A DNA stretch of 64,000 nt from positions 248,001 to 312,000 of the forward strand of contig NZ_JALJXU010000001.1 of assembly GCF_024170225.1 (NCBI RefSeq), written 5' to 3'. The notes beneath the pieces are model-generated. The model worked only from the letters and a program-made list of their open reading frames with translations. It did no database searches and was not told where the DNA came from. Position 1 is the stretch's first letter. Each line of letters begins with the position of its first letter. Of this stretch, positions 1-9,345 are shown piece after piece. Both the position numbers and the translations under genes were made by a program. The DNA comes from Streptococcus gallinaceus (GTDB lineage: Bacteria; Bacillota; Bacilli; Lactobacillales; Streptococcaceae).

Positions 1-1
1 G

Positions 2-2263
2 GAGAGTCGGCAAAAGACAGAGCAAGAATTAGAAAAAAGCCAAGCAGAATTGACTCTTGCAGAGGAAACTCTTAAGGCGCTTCTTGCTAGTTATGAAACG
101 ACTCGAGCAGAACTTGTTGATGCGGAAAGCCGGTATCAGCAGGAGCAAGCAAGTATGTTTGATTTGCTGGACCAAGTGAAGGTAAAACGAGCGCGTCAGG
201 CCAGTCTAGAAGCGATTTTGAAGAATCATTCCAACTTCTATGCCGGTGTTAAAGCGGTCTTGCAAGCCAAGGAACAGCTGGGTGGGGTTATCGGAGCGGT
301 CAGTGAGCATTTGACCTTTGATACTCAGTATCAAACTGCCTTGGAAATTGCCTTGGGCGGTGCTAGCCAGAATATCATCGTAGAAGATGAAGCGGTTGCC
401 AAGCGTGCCATTGCTTTTCTTAAACAAAATCGTCAGGGACGGGCGACCTTCTTGCCTGTTACGACCATTAAACCGCGCCAAATTGCGGGCCAGTTTTTAC
501 AGACATTAGAAGCGACCCAAGGTTATCTGGGGAGGGCGGATGAGTTGGTTTCTTACGAGCCTCGTTTGGCCAATATTTTCCAAAACTTACTGGGGGCGAC
601 GGCAATTTTTGATACGATTGACCATGCCAACCAAGCAGCGCGAGCTACACGTTTCCAAGTTAGAATAGTAACCTTAGACGGTTCAGAAATCCGTCCAGGT
701 GGTGCCTTTGCCGGTGGTGCCAATCGCAACCAAAACACAACCTTTATCAAGCCTGAATTGGATGAGTTGTTGGTAGAGATTGAGGCATTATCAACCGACT
801 TGCGCCGTCAGGAAATACAAGTTGCCGACGTGAAAGATGCCTTGGATGAGGTCCGTACTCGCATAGAATCCATCAAAGAAGAGGGCGAAGCAGCTCGATT
901 AGCAGAGCAGAAATGCCGCCTATCGCACGAGCAAATTCTTGAGCGGATGTCTGATATTACCCGCTTGTACGAATTGCAAATGGGACAAGTTGCAGGTGGC
1001 AATCTTTCTGAGCTACAAGAATTGAAAGTGTCTACGGAAGCTTCTTTGGTAGATTTTGCACAGAAAAAAGTAGCATTAAATCGACAAATCGAGGAAGTGA
1101 AGCACAATCGCGATGCCATTCAGGAGAGTTTGCAAAAACTACAGAATTCTCAGTCTCAGTTAAAAGTGGAAGAAAATCAACTGACCAGTGAAATCCGATT
1201 TGCCCAGACAGAATCCAAGCGTTTGAGTGAAGAAATTGGTCAAGCTGAACATGAATCTTCTATTTTGCAGACCATTATTGACCAAAAAATCGAGGCTATG
1301 GATGACACGAGCTTAGAAGTGTTGGAAGAGCAGCTTCAGCAGGCTCAAGCTAAGAAAACGGATATCAATCAATCTCTTGTACGCTTGAAATTTGAGCTTG
1401 AGGATATTGAGGGAAGTTTGGAAGATTTGGAAGGTCACTTGGAGCAAGCCCGTCTGAAAAATGATGATCTTATTCGTCGTCAAGCCAAGTTAGAAGAGGA
1501 TGTAGAGCAAGGTGGACAGCGGCTTCGTAGTCTGGTCTTGAATCTGACAGAGAACTTCAAGATGAGTTTTGATGAAGCCGACCAGCAAGCGAAAACTTTG
1601 GAAGACTTGGCTAGTGCTGAAAAGGAACTCAAGGACTTGGAGCGCGCCATTCGTGCCCTTGGACCGGTCAACTTGGATGCTATCGAACAATACGATGAAG
1701 TCAATAGCCGCCTAGCCTTTCTATCTAGCCAGCGTGAAGATGTCTTGTCTGCGCGTGATTTGCTCTTAGCGACAATCAACGATATGGACGACGAGGTAAA
1801 AGAGCGCTTCAAAGTGACATTTGATGCCATTCGCGAGTCATTCCAATTGACCTTTAAGCAAATGTTTGGTGGCGGTTCGGCAGACTTGATTCTGACTTGG
1901 AGCGACCTTTTGACTGCTGGAGTAGAGATTTCGGTGCAGCCACCAGGTAAGAAAATTCAATCCCTCAATCTCATGTCCGGTGGTGAAAAGGCCTTGTCAG
2001 CCTTAGCTCTGCTCTTTTCAATCATCCGTGTCAAAACCATTCCCTTTGTGATTTTGGATGAGGTTGAAGCGGCGCTTGATGAGGCTAATGTCAAACGGTT
2101 TGGGGATTATCTCAATCGCTTTGACAAGTCCAGCCAGTTTATCGTTGTGACCCATCGCAAGGGGACAATGGCAGCAGCAGACGCCATTTATGGGGTAACC
2201 ATGCAAGAGTCTGGTGTCTCTAAGATTGTCTCCGTTAAGTTGAAAGATGTAGAAAAATTGTAA
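2..2263 (+). CDS. smc: Chromosome segregation ATPase SMC, 3' part (partial)
   Basis: The frame is open from the left edge, so the N-terminal Walker A half lies outside the window; about 753 residues remain. SMC dimers form the core of bacterial condensin with ScpA/ScpB and organise the nucleoid. Visible parts, in order: the end of the N-terminal coiled coil, the hinge (roughly residues 80-235, with Gly-rich stretches such as GGAFAGGANRN), a long Glu/Gln/Leu-rich coiled coil (about 240-610), and the C-terminal ATPase lobe with the ABC signature LMSGGEKALSA near nt 1970 and Walker B FVILDEVEAALDEANV near nt 2045, followed by a D-loop/H-loop region ending in VVTHRKGTM. The stop is followed one base later by the next gene, indicating co-transcription. 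High confidence in identity; only the start is missing. Confidence 0.97.
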   Translation, partial: ESRQKTEQELEKSQAELTLAEETLKALLASYETTRAELVDAESRYQQEQASMFDLLDQVKVKRARQASLEAILKNHSNFYAGVKAVLQAKEQLGGVIGAVSEHLTFDTQYQTALEIALGGASQNIIVEDEAVAKRAIAFLKQNRQGRATFLPVTTIKPRQIAGQFLQTLEATQGYLGRADELVSYEPRLANIFQNLLGATAIFDTIDHANQAARATRFQVRIVTLDGSEIRPGGAFAGGANRNQNTTFIKPELDELLVEIEALSTDLRRQEIQVADVKDALDEVRTRIESIKEEGEAARLAEQKCRLSHEQILERMSDITRLYELQMGQVAGGNLSELQELKVSTEASLVDFAQKKVALNRQIEEVKHNRDAIQESLQKLQNSQSQLKVEENQLTSEIRFAQTESKRLSEEIGQAEHESSILQTIIDQKIEAMDDTSLEVLEEQLQQAQAKKTDINQSLVRLKFELEDIEGSLEDLEGHLEQARLKNDDLIRRQAKLEEDVEQGGQRLRSLVLNLTENFKMSFDEADQQAKTLEDLASAEKELKDLERAIRALGPVNLDAIEQYDEVNSRLAFLSSQREDVLSARDLLLATINDMDDEVKERFKVTFDAIRESFQLTFKQMFGGGSADLILTWSDLLTAGVEISVQPPGKKIQSLNLMSGGEKALSALALLFSIIRVKTIPFVILDEVEAALDEANVKRFGDYLNRFDKSSQFIVVTHRKGTMAAADAIYGVTMQESGVSKIVSVKLKDVEKL

Positions 2264-2264
2264 A

Positions 2265-3092
2265 ATGAAAAAAATTTTAGCAAGTGATATGGACGGAACT
2301 TTCCTAGCTTCCGACCATACTTTTGATAAGGCGGCTTTTCGAAAGCTCCTTGATGATTGTAAAGAAAAGGGCTACCTTTTTGTGGCGGCCAGTGGTCGAC
2401 CACTTTTGAGCTTGGAAAAAGTATTTGCAGGCTTTGAAAATGACATGGCTTTTGTTGCGGAAAACGGCTCGATTGTTTCCTATCAAGGTCAGATTCTTTT
2501 TGAAGACGAACCCATTCCTCAAGAAACCTACTTGGACATTGTCGATGCCATTGAAGAAGGGCCTTACGGAAGCCAAGGTCTGACAGTCTTGTCAGCACGT
2601 ACGGGTGCTTATATGTTGACGGAAAGTCATCCTGAATACTTTGACTTGATTTCACAGTTTTATGTTAACACTCAGCGTGTGGATTCATTTTCTCAGGTGA
2701 CGGAAAATATTATCAAGATGGTCGCTGCTTTTCCAGATGAAAAGATGGCAGAAGCGCAAGCTTGGCTCAATCAAAAATTTCCTCAAGTAGTGGCTGTCAC
2801 TACGGGTGGTGATTCGGTGGATATTATCTTGTCAGGTGTCAACAAAGCGATTGGCTTACAGAAACTCTGTGACTATTTTGATGTGACTGCCGCAGACATT
2901 GTTGCTTTTGGTGACAATCAAAATGACCTAGAAATGCTTGATTTTGCTGGACTGGCTATCGCAACAGAAAATGCCAGACAAGAAGTAAAAGACCGAGTAG
3001 ACCAAGTCATCGGCCACTGTAATGATGGCGCGGTGTTGAAGTTTATGGAAGAGTATGTAAACAAGGGGAATAGGCTCAAATCACTGAAATGA
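2265..3092 (+). CDS. Cof-type HAD-IIB family phosphatase
   Basis: A 275-residue haloacid-dehalogenase hydrolase of the Cof/YidA class, cytosolic, likely acting on sugar phosphates, nucleotides or flavin phosphates. Motif I is SDMDGT at residues 7-12 with both catalytic aspartates; a Ser/Gly motif II lies in AASGRPLLSLEK, and motif IV is GDNQNDLEML near residue 216. A cap domain sits between them. Length is normal for Cof proteins. The gene starts immediately after the smc stop, so it is probably translationally coupled, and it ends before a strong terminator. Two paralogues lie at 58099 and 58890; smc, HAD genes and ftsY probably formed one neighbourhood before the inserts between 3.2 and 57 kb. 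The exact substrate cannot be read from sequence. Confidence 0.93.
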   Translation: MKKILASDMDGTFLASDHTFDKAAFRKLLDDCKEKGYLFVAASGRPLLSLEKVFAGFENDMAFVAENGSIVSYQGQILFEDEPIPQETYLDIVDAIEEGPYGSQGLTVLSARTGAYMLTESHPEYFDLISQFYVNTQRVDSFSQVTENIIKMVAAFPDEKMAEAQAWLNQKFPQVVAVTTGGDSVDIILSGVNKAIGLQKLCDYFDVTAADIVAFGDNQNDLEMLDFAGLAIATENARQEVKDRVDQVIGHCNDGAVLKFMEEYVNKGNRLKSLK

Positions 3093-3104
3093 GTCTTTCC
3101 AGTA

Positions 3105-3137
3105 AAGCTTGAAACCTTTTGGTTTCAAGCTTTTTTC
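3105..3137 (+). terminator. Rho-independent terminator after smc-HAD
   Basis: A perfect 12-bp stem (AAGCTTGAAACC / GGTTTCAAGCTT) with a TTTT loop is followed by a T run. It closes the smc-HAD transcription unit. Confidence 0.93.
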
Positions 3138-3199
3138 TATGCACATTTTATAAAAAATAGTAAAGAACTCTTAGGATTAACGGTGCATAATAACAAAAC

Positions 3200-3229
3200 T
3201 AGGTTAACCTAACAAAGAATTCGTATAAA
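3200..3229 (+). promoter_or_regulatory. Palindrome and -10 upstream of the protease pseudogene
   Basis: A perfect 12-bp palindrome TAGGTTAACCTA (3200-3211) sits where a -35 box would be relative to a TATAAA -10 candidate at 3224-3229. This could be an operator of the protease gene. No regulator can be named from sequence. Confidence 0.4.
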
Positions 3230-3284
3230 ATAAATAATGTGCCAATCATAAAATGATGCAACAATAAAAACAAAGGAGTAATGT

Positions 3285-6152
3285 ATGAAAAGAAAGTTTA
3301 GTCGCATTCTTTCGCTGTCGTTAGTAGCCAATCTGCTACTAGCTCAAGTGTGCCTGTTCACGCAGAAGTTGAGACGGCGCTAGTCGAGAGAATCAGACGG
3401 AAAGTAGCCAGCCACTCACTCACCATGTATGAGTGTGCTTTGCAAAAACGTGCAGAGTACCACGCCTTGTCTGATGAGTATAATAAGGAAATAGAAGAGG
3501 GTGAAAAACCTCGAAAAAACTTTATCGTCAGTGTGGCTGAAGGTCAAAAAGAGGCTGTAAAAGCAGCAGTACTTGCTATTCCAGGAGCTAAAATTGATGT
3601 CGAATATAACACGTTGATCAATGATTTCTCTGTGGAAATCGATAAAGAGTACAGTGAGCAGCTGCGTGCCATAGCCGGTGTGGTTTCTTGTAAGCCTGAC
3701 CCAAAAATGAAATTTAATCCGGTCATGTTGAATGCTCGTGATGTGACTAGCTCAGATTTGGCGCAGGCGGTGGACAAGGTTTATGGTAAAAATAAAAACA
3801 TCCAGGCGGATGGGCGTGGCTTGGTCATTGCTACGCTGGATACTGGGGTGGATATTCACCATAAGAGTATGCGTTTGGATACCGATGGAAAGGATGGTAA
3901 AGTTGACTTTCAACCAAAAATTGCTTCAGGAACTTACGGTTCCCAGTTTACTGAAAAAATTCCTTATGGTAAAAACTATATCGCTACCTATGGTACCAAT
4001 AATACTGACCATGATGAAAATAATCTAAGAGACAGTCGGACGAAATCTTCACATGGGATGCATATTGCAGGGGCGATTGCCGCAAAGGTGTACTAGTTCT
4101 TGGTGCCATGGGAAATGCCTCAACTTCAACGAGTTCATTTGACAATTATGCCAATAAAGCGTTCAAGCAAGATGGATCTGTCTGGGACCAAGCTGATACT
4201 GAGATGATGGATGCGGTCCCCGCTATGGACTTTACTATGGGTGTTGGTGCCACACGAAATAGTGTGAGCCGTGAGCACAATGTAAAAATCGGAGATGACA
4301 ATCTTGTATTCGCACCGATTGCTGAAAATTTTGTAAAATTGTATTCAAAATCCACTAAAGATGTTGAAATTGTGAATGCTGGGTTCTTAACGCAACAAGA
4401 ATTAGACGGTACCAATGAAGTAGCTGGCTACGGAGTTAACCTCAAAGACAAAAAGCTCTTCTAGTAAAATGTGGCTATAATTCTGTTTACGAAAAAGTGC
4501 AGCTAGCGGACAAAGTGAAAGCAGCGGGCGTTATCATCGCTAATGGAGCAATTGACCACAAGGGTCGGGATATTTATAGCACCCGTCCAGATTACACACA
4601 AGCAACATTGGAGCCAGATTTCAATGTTTGGACGATTAGTATCAGTGGTGATGCCGGTGAAGCATTGGTTGCAAAAATCAATCAAGCATCTGGAACTTAC
4701 TCAACTAAACTAACCTTTGACCGTTCGGTTGAGAAAAAAGACTTGAAAATCGGAAATGGTGTTGCAGGATTTAGCCAATGGGGGCCAACACCAACTCTTC
4801 GTTTGAAACCAGAAGTCGTTGCCCCAGCTGAAAATATCTTGTCAACAGAACAAGTAGATGAATCTGGTTCTAAATACGGTTATCAATCAGGGACTTCATT
4901 CTCAACTCTGATTACATCAGCGGTCTCAGCTTTAGCGATTTATCGTCAAAAAGAACTTGCTCCGACATTGGAAGGAATGGACAAGACAAAGTTTCTTAAA
5001 ACCTTGGTAATGGCTGGTGCAGATCCGAACTACGATGATAAGACCAAAGGTGGCCATGCTGAGGAGGGTGGAAAATTGGAATATTCTCCACGTTCACAAG
5101 GTGCAGGGATGGTCAATGTTGATAAAATGCTGTCAATCAATGTCATCATCACCCGAGAAAATCCAAATATCCCCGTACCAAATGATAGCCTCGATGAAAA
5201 CAATCCATAGGACACCAATAAAGATGGAAAAATTGATAAAACCCACCGCAACATTCCAGCGGCAGAACTAGGCGAAATTGGTAATGAAACCAAATTCACC
5301 CTGACCTTGACCAACTATTCAGATAAGGATGTTTCCTATAAAATCAAACCAGGTAAGGTGTTGAAAGAAACGACAGTGCCCGTTGTCAAACGTTACGACG
5401 AGAGTTGGAGCGCAGATGAGGGAGCTGTAAAAACAGAGACAATCAATGAAATTCATTCGGTGGTTGCAGAAGGTTCAAGCATTAAGGATAATCGCAATGG
5501 AGAAGTGACTGTTCCTAAAAACGGAAAAGTAACAGTTGAGTTTACTCTTAATGTCGCAGGCGTGAAGAAGAATAACTTCGTAGAAGGGTATCTCTACTTT
5601 GAACCAACGGAGAAGAGTGGCGAGCAACGGTTGTCCATTCCTTACCTAGGATTCTATGGTGATTGGAAAGTAGAACCTGTCCTAGATACCCTCGATAAAC
5701 CAAATGAACAGAAGACTTCGGTTTATGGTGGTACGGGTCTCTATGTTGAAAATTCAGCCAATGCAAGCAGCAGTCACGGTAGTTCTGCAATGGTTATTCC
5801 ACGTTTTTACTTGTTGCGTGATTCTAACGGCTTGAAAGTTGACGTGCTAAAAGAGCCATACGGCACTAAAAAATCACTTGAATCACAAGAAGATAAGATT
5901 TTGATGCGTAAGTTTGATACTTTAGGGAAAGATATCTTACAGCACTATCTTCGCGTATTTAATTCATGGATATTTGAAGACTCTAAATACATGACAAGTG
6001 TGACAGTACCAAAACGTGAATTTGGATGGGCCGGCACGGTCAGCAAGTCTGAGATGGAGAAACGCAAAGAAGCTCAAAGTGCAGGTATTTTGGGGCTTGT
6101 TATAGCCACAGTTGCCTTCCTCTTGCTGAAAAAGAAAAAAGATAAGAAATAA
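3285..6152 (+). pseudogene. Cell-surface subtilisin-like serine protease (S8, C5a-peptidase/lactocepin type), degraded
   Basis: An ATG at 3285 behind GGAG opens a signal peptide (MKRKFSRILSLSLVANLLLA...), but this frame stops at about 3380. The mature protein continues in another frame from about 3340 (PVHAEVETA...). The catalytic triad is recognisable in pieces: Asp in VIATLDTGVD (nt 3826-3855), His in SSHGMHIAGAIAA (nt 4048-4086), Ser in SGTSFSTL (nt 4885-4908). A PA-domain segment (ALLVKCGYNSVYEKV, nt 4455-4499) lies between His and Ser. Lesions seen: a frameshift in the signal region, an internal deletion plus frame change at about 4090-4105 joining AAK to GVLVLGAMGNA, a frameshift in an A run near 4450, and an in-frame TAG at 5208. 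The C terminus has a membrane segment (AGILGLVIATVAFLLL) and a Lys-rich tail but no visible LPXTG. The last 281 codons are intact. It is certainly non-functional as a whole. Confidence 0.88.
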
Positions 6153-6161
6153 TTCTCTCAA

Positions 6162-6194
6162 AAAAAACAAGATCCGTAATGGACTTTGTTTTTT
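6162..6194 (+). terminator. Terminator after the protease pseudogene
   Basis: AAAAAACAA and TTGTTTTTT arms plus an inner TCC/GGA pair form a hairpin with a two-base internal mismatch and a T run, directly downstream of the protease stop. Confidence 0.65.
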
Positions 6195-6195
6195 A

Positions 6196-6522
6196 GCTAT
6201 GTCTGAAAAGATAGAGAAATCCGTTAAATATCCGGGAAAGCATTAGTCGAAAACGTTCTATTTTGATATAATCGTTAGGAGAGTCATAAGATGAACGGAT
6301 TATCTGTGGATTTCTAGGATGAAGGAATAGTATAAAAATAGAGAAATCCAATCAGAATTGGACAGATTTTTCTCTTTTACTAAATACTATGATTAGTAAG
6401 AAATCCGCTTATTTGGTATAATTGAAAAGAGAAAATCAAGTCATTTTCTGTAATGGATAGAAACAGGCGAGGCCCTATTTTTTGAGGTTTACTAGCCTGA
6501 AATCAACTTAGGAGAAAATTGT
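6196..6522 (+). other. Gene-free stretch with remnant promoter and hairpin signals
   Basis: No convincing gene. It holds a hairpin with a T-rich tail at 6340-6377 (AGAGAAATCCAAT / ATTGG..AGATTTTTCTCT), -10-like TATAAT boxes at about 6268 and 6417, and at 6511-6545 a copy of the ribosome-binding site and first eight codons of a HAD gene, closely matching 58084-58122. It looks like IS debris and a truncated HAD leader. Confidence 0.6.
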
Positions 6523-6855
6523 ATGATTAAACTGATTGCGACAGATAATGGTTTTGAATTTACTCACTTTAAAGATACAAAGTTAGTACATCCTTTTGAT
6601 CAACTTTGCCAGTCTTTAGGTATTGAACATAAATTAATTAGCCCTAGAACACCTAGACATAACGGTAAAGTAGAACGCAGTCATCGAAATGATAATAAAC
6701 GGTTTTATACTCACTTGCATTTTTACTCATATAAAGACTTAATCAAACAAATGAAATCTTATTTATATCGCTCTAATCGACTACCCATGCAGACACTCCA
6801 TTGGTTATCACCAATTGAAAAGCGCAAAAATTTAATGGGAGCTAGCCCCCATTAA
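6523..6855 (+). pseudogene. Transposase C-terminal fragment fused to a HAD gene start
   Basis: The first eight residues, MIKLIATD, are those of a HAD phosphatase (identical to the start of the gene at 58099). The rest is the C-terminal part of an integrase-core (DDE, rve-type) transposase: TDNGFEF with an Asp, then SPRTPRHNGKVERSH with the conserved Glu, then a typical tail (LHWLSPIEKRKN). The N-terminal HTH and first catalytic Asp are missing. The junction falls on ACAGAT, which both parents encode. A family close to IS481/IS3 is likely. No function is expected. Confidence 0.8.
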
Positions 6856-8582
6856 ATAATACCATATCGATATTCTTGTTCTTGTTTTTTTTGGTCTCAC
6901 ATCATTTACAAATATACAATATATCAGAATTAATAGAAAAAAATCATATATCAAGATTAATAAATGAAGTAGTAGAAGGAATAGATGATAAAAAAATAAA
7001 AGAAAGTTATAGTGGAGGAGGAAGTAGCTATCATCCAAAAATGATGTTAAAAGTAATAATATATGCGTATACAGAAAAGATAACATCAGGAAGAAAGATA
7101 GCTAAGTTATGTAAAGAAAATATCCCAGTGATGTGGTTAGCAGGGAGACAAAGACCAGATTTTAAAACAATAAATAGATTTAGAGTAAACAAAAAAGAAT
7201 TAATAGATAGTGTGTTTGAATCAATAGTAATAAAGCTGATAGAGTTAGGAGAAATAAATACAGAAAACTACTTTTTAGATGGTACAAAGATAGAAGCCAA
7301 CGCTAATAAGTATAGTTTTATATGGAAAAAGTCAGTAGAAAGATATAGTAATGGAATTACAAACAAAATTAGGGAATTTTTAGACGAAGCTGCAAAAATA
7401 TCAAAAGAAGAATTAGAAGAAAACGAAACAGTAGATGCAATGATTGACATAAAAAAACTAGCAGATGAAATATTAGAAAATAGAGAAGAAATAACAAGTA
7501 AAGAAATAAGAAAAATAACAAATACACTAGAAAAAATATCGGAAGAACAAACACAAAAAGAAGTGTCAAAATCAAGACAAAAACCAATAAAAAAACTAAT
7601 AAAAAAATTTAAAGATGATTTATTGCCAAGACAAGAAAAATACGAAAAACAAAAAGAAATACTAGGGGAAAGAAACAGTTATTCAAAAACAGATGAAGAT
7701 GCAACATTTATGCGAATGAAAGATGATCATATGAAAAATGGACAACTAAAGGCAGGATATAATATTCAAGTAGGAACGAATAATCAATACATATTAAATT
7801 ATACGATACATCAAAATCCAGGAGATACAAGAACATTTAAAGCACACATAGAAAATTTAAAAGAAAAGAATTTGATACACCCAAAAAGGATTGTAGCGGA
7901 TGCAGGATATGGAAGTGAAGTTAATTATTTATATTGTTTAGAAAATAATTATGAGGCATTGATTCCATACAACATGTTAAGAAAAGAAGGATTAAGAAAA
8001 ACAAAGAAAGATGTATTAAATAAATTAAATTGGAAATATAATTGTGAATTTGATAGTTATACGTGTCCAAATGGAAGGTATCTTGATTTTAAAAATTACA
8101 AAAGATATACGGATAAATATGGTTATACAAGAGATATAAAAGTATATGAATGTTACGACTGTAGTGACTGTCCATTAAAATCATTATGTACACAAGCTAA
8201 AGGAAATAGAAAAATAGAAGTTAATCCTACATATGAAGAATTAAAAGCACAAGTTAGATATTTCTTATTAGAAGATGAGCAAAGAAAAGAAATATACTCA
8301 AAACGAAAAATAGAAATAGAAAGTGTATTTGGAAATTTAAAACAAAACCAGGCGTTCACTAGATTTACCCTTAGAGGAATCGAAAAAGTGGAGGTCGAAT
8401 TTGCGTTGCACGCTATTTCCCATAATTTGAAGAAGTTGGCGAAATCTTTGAGAAATAAGGATGAGTTGGCTTTCTTTTTGGGAAATATTTTCTTGGTTTT
8501 CCTATTTTTAATAAAAAAACAAGATTTTGAGAAAAATCTCATATCTTGTTTTTTTTATTTTGGACTTTTGGGTCAGCCCCCT
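6836..8582 (+). mobile_element. IS1182-type insertion sequence, probably incomplete or hybrid
   Basis: The element carries one long transposase gene. A near-palindrome AATGGGAGCTAGCCCCCATT marks the left junction; the right part ends in a terminator hairpin and GGGTCAGCCCC. The left side lacks a clear inverted copy of the right end, so the borders are approximate and one end may be truncated. Most of it is much more AT-rich than the flanking genes; the last 250 bp are not. Confidence 0.6.
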
Positions 8583-8603
8583 TTATTTATAAATGAGGAA
8601 TGA
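6876..8603 (+). CDS. IS1182 family DDE transposase
   Basis: About 575 residues read from a TTG at 6876; no good ribosome-binding site is visible, and the first dozen codons (MFLFFLVSHHLQ) look like read-through from the left junction, so the true start is uncertain. The family N-terminal block (SELIEKNHISRLINEVVEGID, then SYHPKMMLKVIIYAYTEKITSGRKIAKL) and the DDE core (YFLDGTKIEANANKY; IVADAGYGSEVNY; KIEIESVFGNLKQNQAF) are present. The 5' 1450 bp use extremely AT-rich codons, whereas from about 8340 codon use shifts to that of streptococcal genes, suggesting a recombinant between two IS1182 relatives. The last 35 codons run through a terminator hairpin, so the natural stop may have been lost. 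Transposition activity is doubtful. Confidence 0.85.
   Translation: MFLFFLVSHHLQIYNISELIEKNHISRLINEVVEGIDDKKIKESYSGGGSSYHPKMMLKVIIYAYTEKITSGRKIAKLCKENIPVMWLAGRQRPDFKTINRFRVNKKELIDSVFESIVIKLIELGEINTENYFLDGTKIEANANKYSFIWKKSVERYSNGITNKIREFLDEAAKISKEELEENETVDAMIDIKKLADEILENREEITSKEIRKITNTLEKISEEQTQKEVSKSRQKPIKKLIKKFKDDLLPRQEKYEKQKEILGERNSYSKTDEDATFMRMKDDHMKNGQLKAGYNIQVGTNNQYILNYTIHQNPGDTRTFKAHIENLKEKNLIHPKRIVADAGYGSEVNYLYCLENNYEALIPYNMLRKEGLRKTKKDVLNKLNWKYNCEFDSYTCPNGRYLDFKNYKRYTDKYGYTRDIKVYECYDCSDCPLKSLCTQAKGNRKIEVNPTYEELKAQVRYFLLEDEQRKEIYSKRKIEIESVFGNLKQNQAFTRFTLRGIEKVEVEFALHAISHNLKKLAKSLRNKDELAFFLGNIFLVFLFLIKKQDFEKNLISCFFYFGLLGQPPLFINEE
8513..8557 (+). terminator. Terminator at the IS right end
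   Basis: ACAAGAT-T-TTGAGA pairs with TCTCA-TATCTTGT around an AAAA loop, flanked by A and T runs. It lies inside the 3' end of the transposase frame. Confidence 0.75.
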
Positions 8604-9097
8604 GTATGAAGGGAGTGGGCCAGAAGTGTACTGATCCTAAAAAGTTGAACAGTAAATTAAGCAATGGATTTAGTTTTATATTGAACAGGACTAATTTTTT
8701 ATTTTAAATTTAAAATTGTTAAAAAATTGCCAATCCATGAATCATATTTTTTATGTTATAGAAAGTATTTAATAGGTTACCTGTACTTGATGATGGGGAA
8801 AAGCAATTCACGTAAATGATACAGTATGTAGTGAAGAATAACCTTTATATCAAGGGCTTTTATTCCAAAGGGGATAAGAGGCTTATTTTTTTTACCAAAA
8901 TTAGCATAGATCAACTGTAAAGCAGCTAGAGGGGTGTGCATAGTATTTAATGATTAGGGTGTTCATCGTTAAGATAATGCACCGAGTAAAAAATACTGAT
9001 TTATCAAGGTTTTTCAAGAATATTTTAACGATAATACCGTTAGATAGTATAAGTGGGTGCAAAATTTACGTACTTGAATGATAGATGTCTTTTTTAC
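8604..9097. other. About 500 bp without a recognisable gene
   Basis: Short AT-rich sequence with stops in all frames. A segment around 8629-8650 (gtactgatcctaaaaagttg) resembles ends of IS3-family elements, so this may be old IS debris. Nothing else was recognised. Confidence 0.5.
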
Positions 9098-9130
9098 TTG
9101 ACTTTATCTCCATTTAGAGTGATGTATATG
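9098..9130 (+). promoter_or_regulatory. Promoter with the shared recombinase motif (copy 1)
   Basis: TTGACT (9098-9103) and GATGTA (9121-9126) are 17 bp apart, with TTTAGAGTGATGTATA between and over the -10. The same arrangement occurs at 35744 and 54788 (see findings). Confidence 0.6.
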
Positions 9131-9156
9131 ATACGAAAATCTAAAGGAGAAATAAA

Positions 9157-9345
9157 ATGTTTGAAAATGAAGTGAATTATAGGTTAGCAAAATTTCTAGT
9201 GATTCAACTATACCATCAAGGATTAATAACTCAAAGTGAATCTAAAAAGATATTAAAAGAGCTGTTGAAATGGTATAACCCTGAGTTTCAGTCAGTAGAA
9301 GTATTGGAAGAAAAGTTAGGAGATGGTGTATATGTCGGAAAATAA
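9157..9345 (+). CDS. Small protein coupled to serine recombinase (SHOCT-like)
   Basis: A 62-residue protein starting at ATG behind AAAGGAG. It has a short helical region with a SHOCT-like pattern (GLITQSESKKILKELLKWYNPEF). It overlaps the following recombinase start by about 14 bp, so the two are translationally coupled. A counterpart sits at 54622 in the right-hand recombinase operon (58 residues, with KEQYEDFQRKMLEMYQPIF), so the small gene is a conserved part of this recombinase module. The role is unknown; it could help recombinase assembly or directionality, which is inference. Confidence 0.75.
   Translation: MFENEVNYRLAKFLVIQLYHQGLITQSESKKILKELLKWYNPEFQSVEVLEEKLGDGVYVGK

Noticed and set aside
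206..2655. Minus-strand frames opposite smc and the HAD gene
   Set aside because: They overlap strongly coding plus-strand genes, lack family patterns and ribosome-binding sites, and reflect codon bias.
6832..7086. Minus-strand Leu/Phe-rich frame opposite the IS1182 transposase
   Set aside because: It is a low-complexity complement of AT-rich codons; it starts in the palindrome at the IS border and has no recognisable product.
8604..9097. Left attachment site of the recombinase island
   Set aside because: I compared it by eye with the region after 57312 and found only short chance matches, not a shared core.
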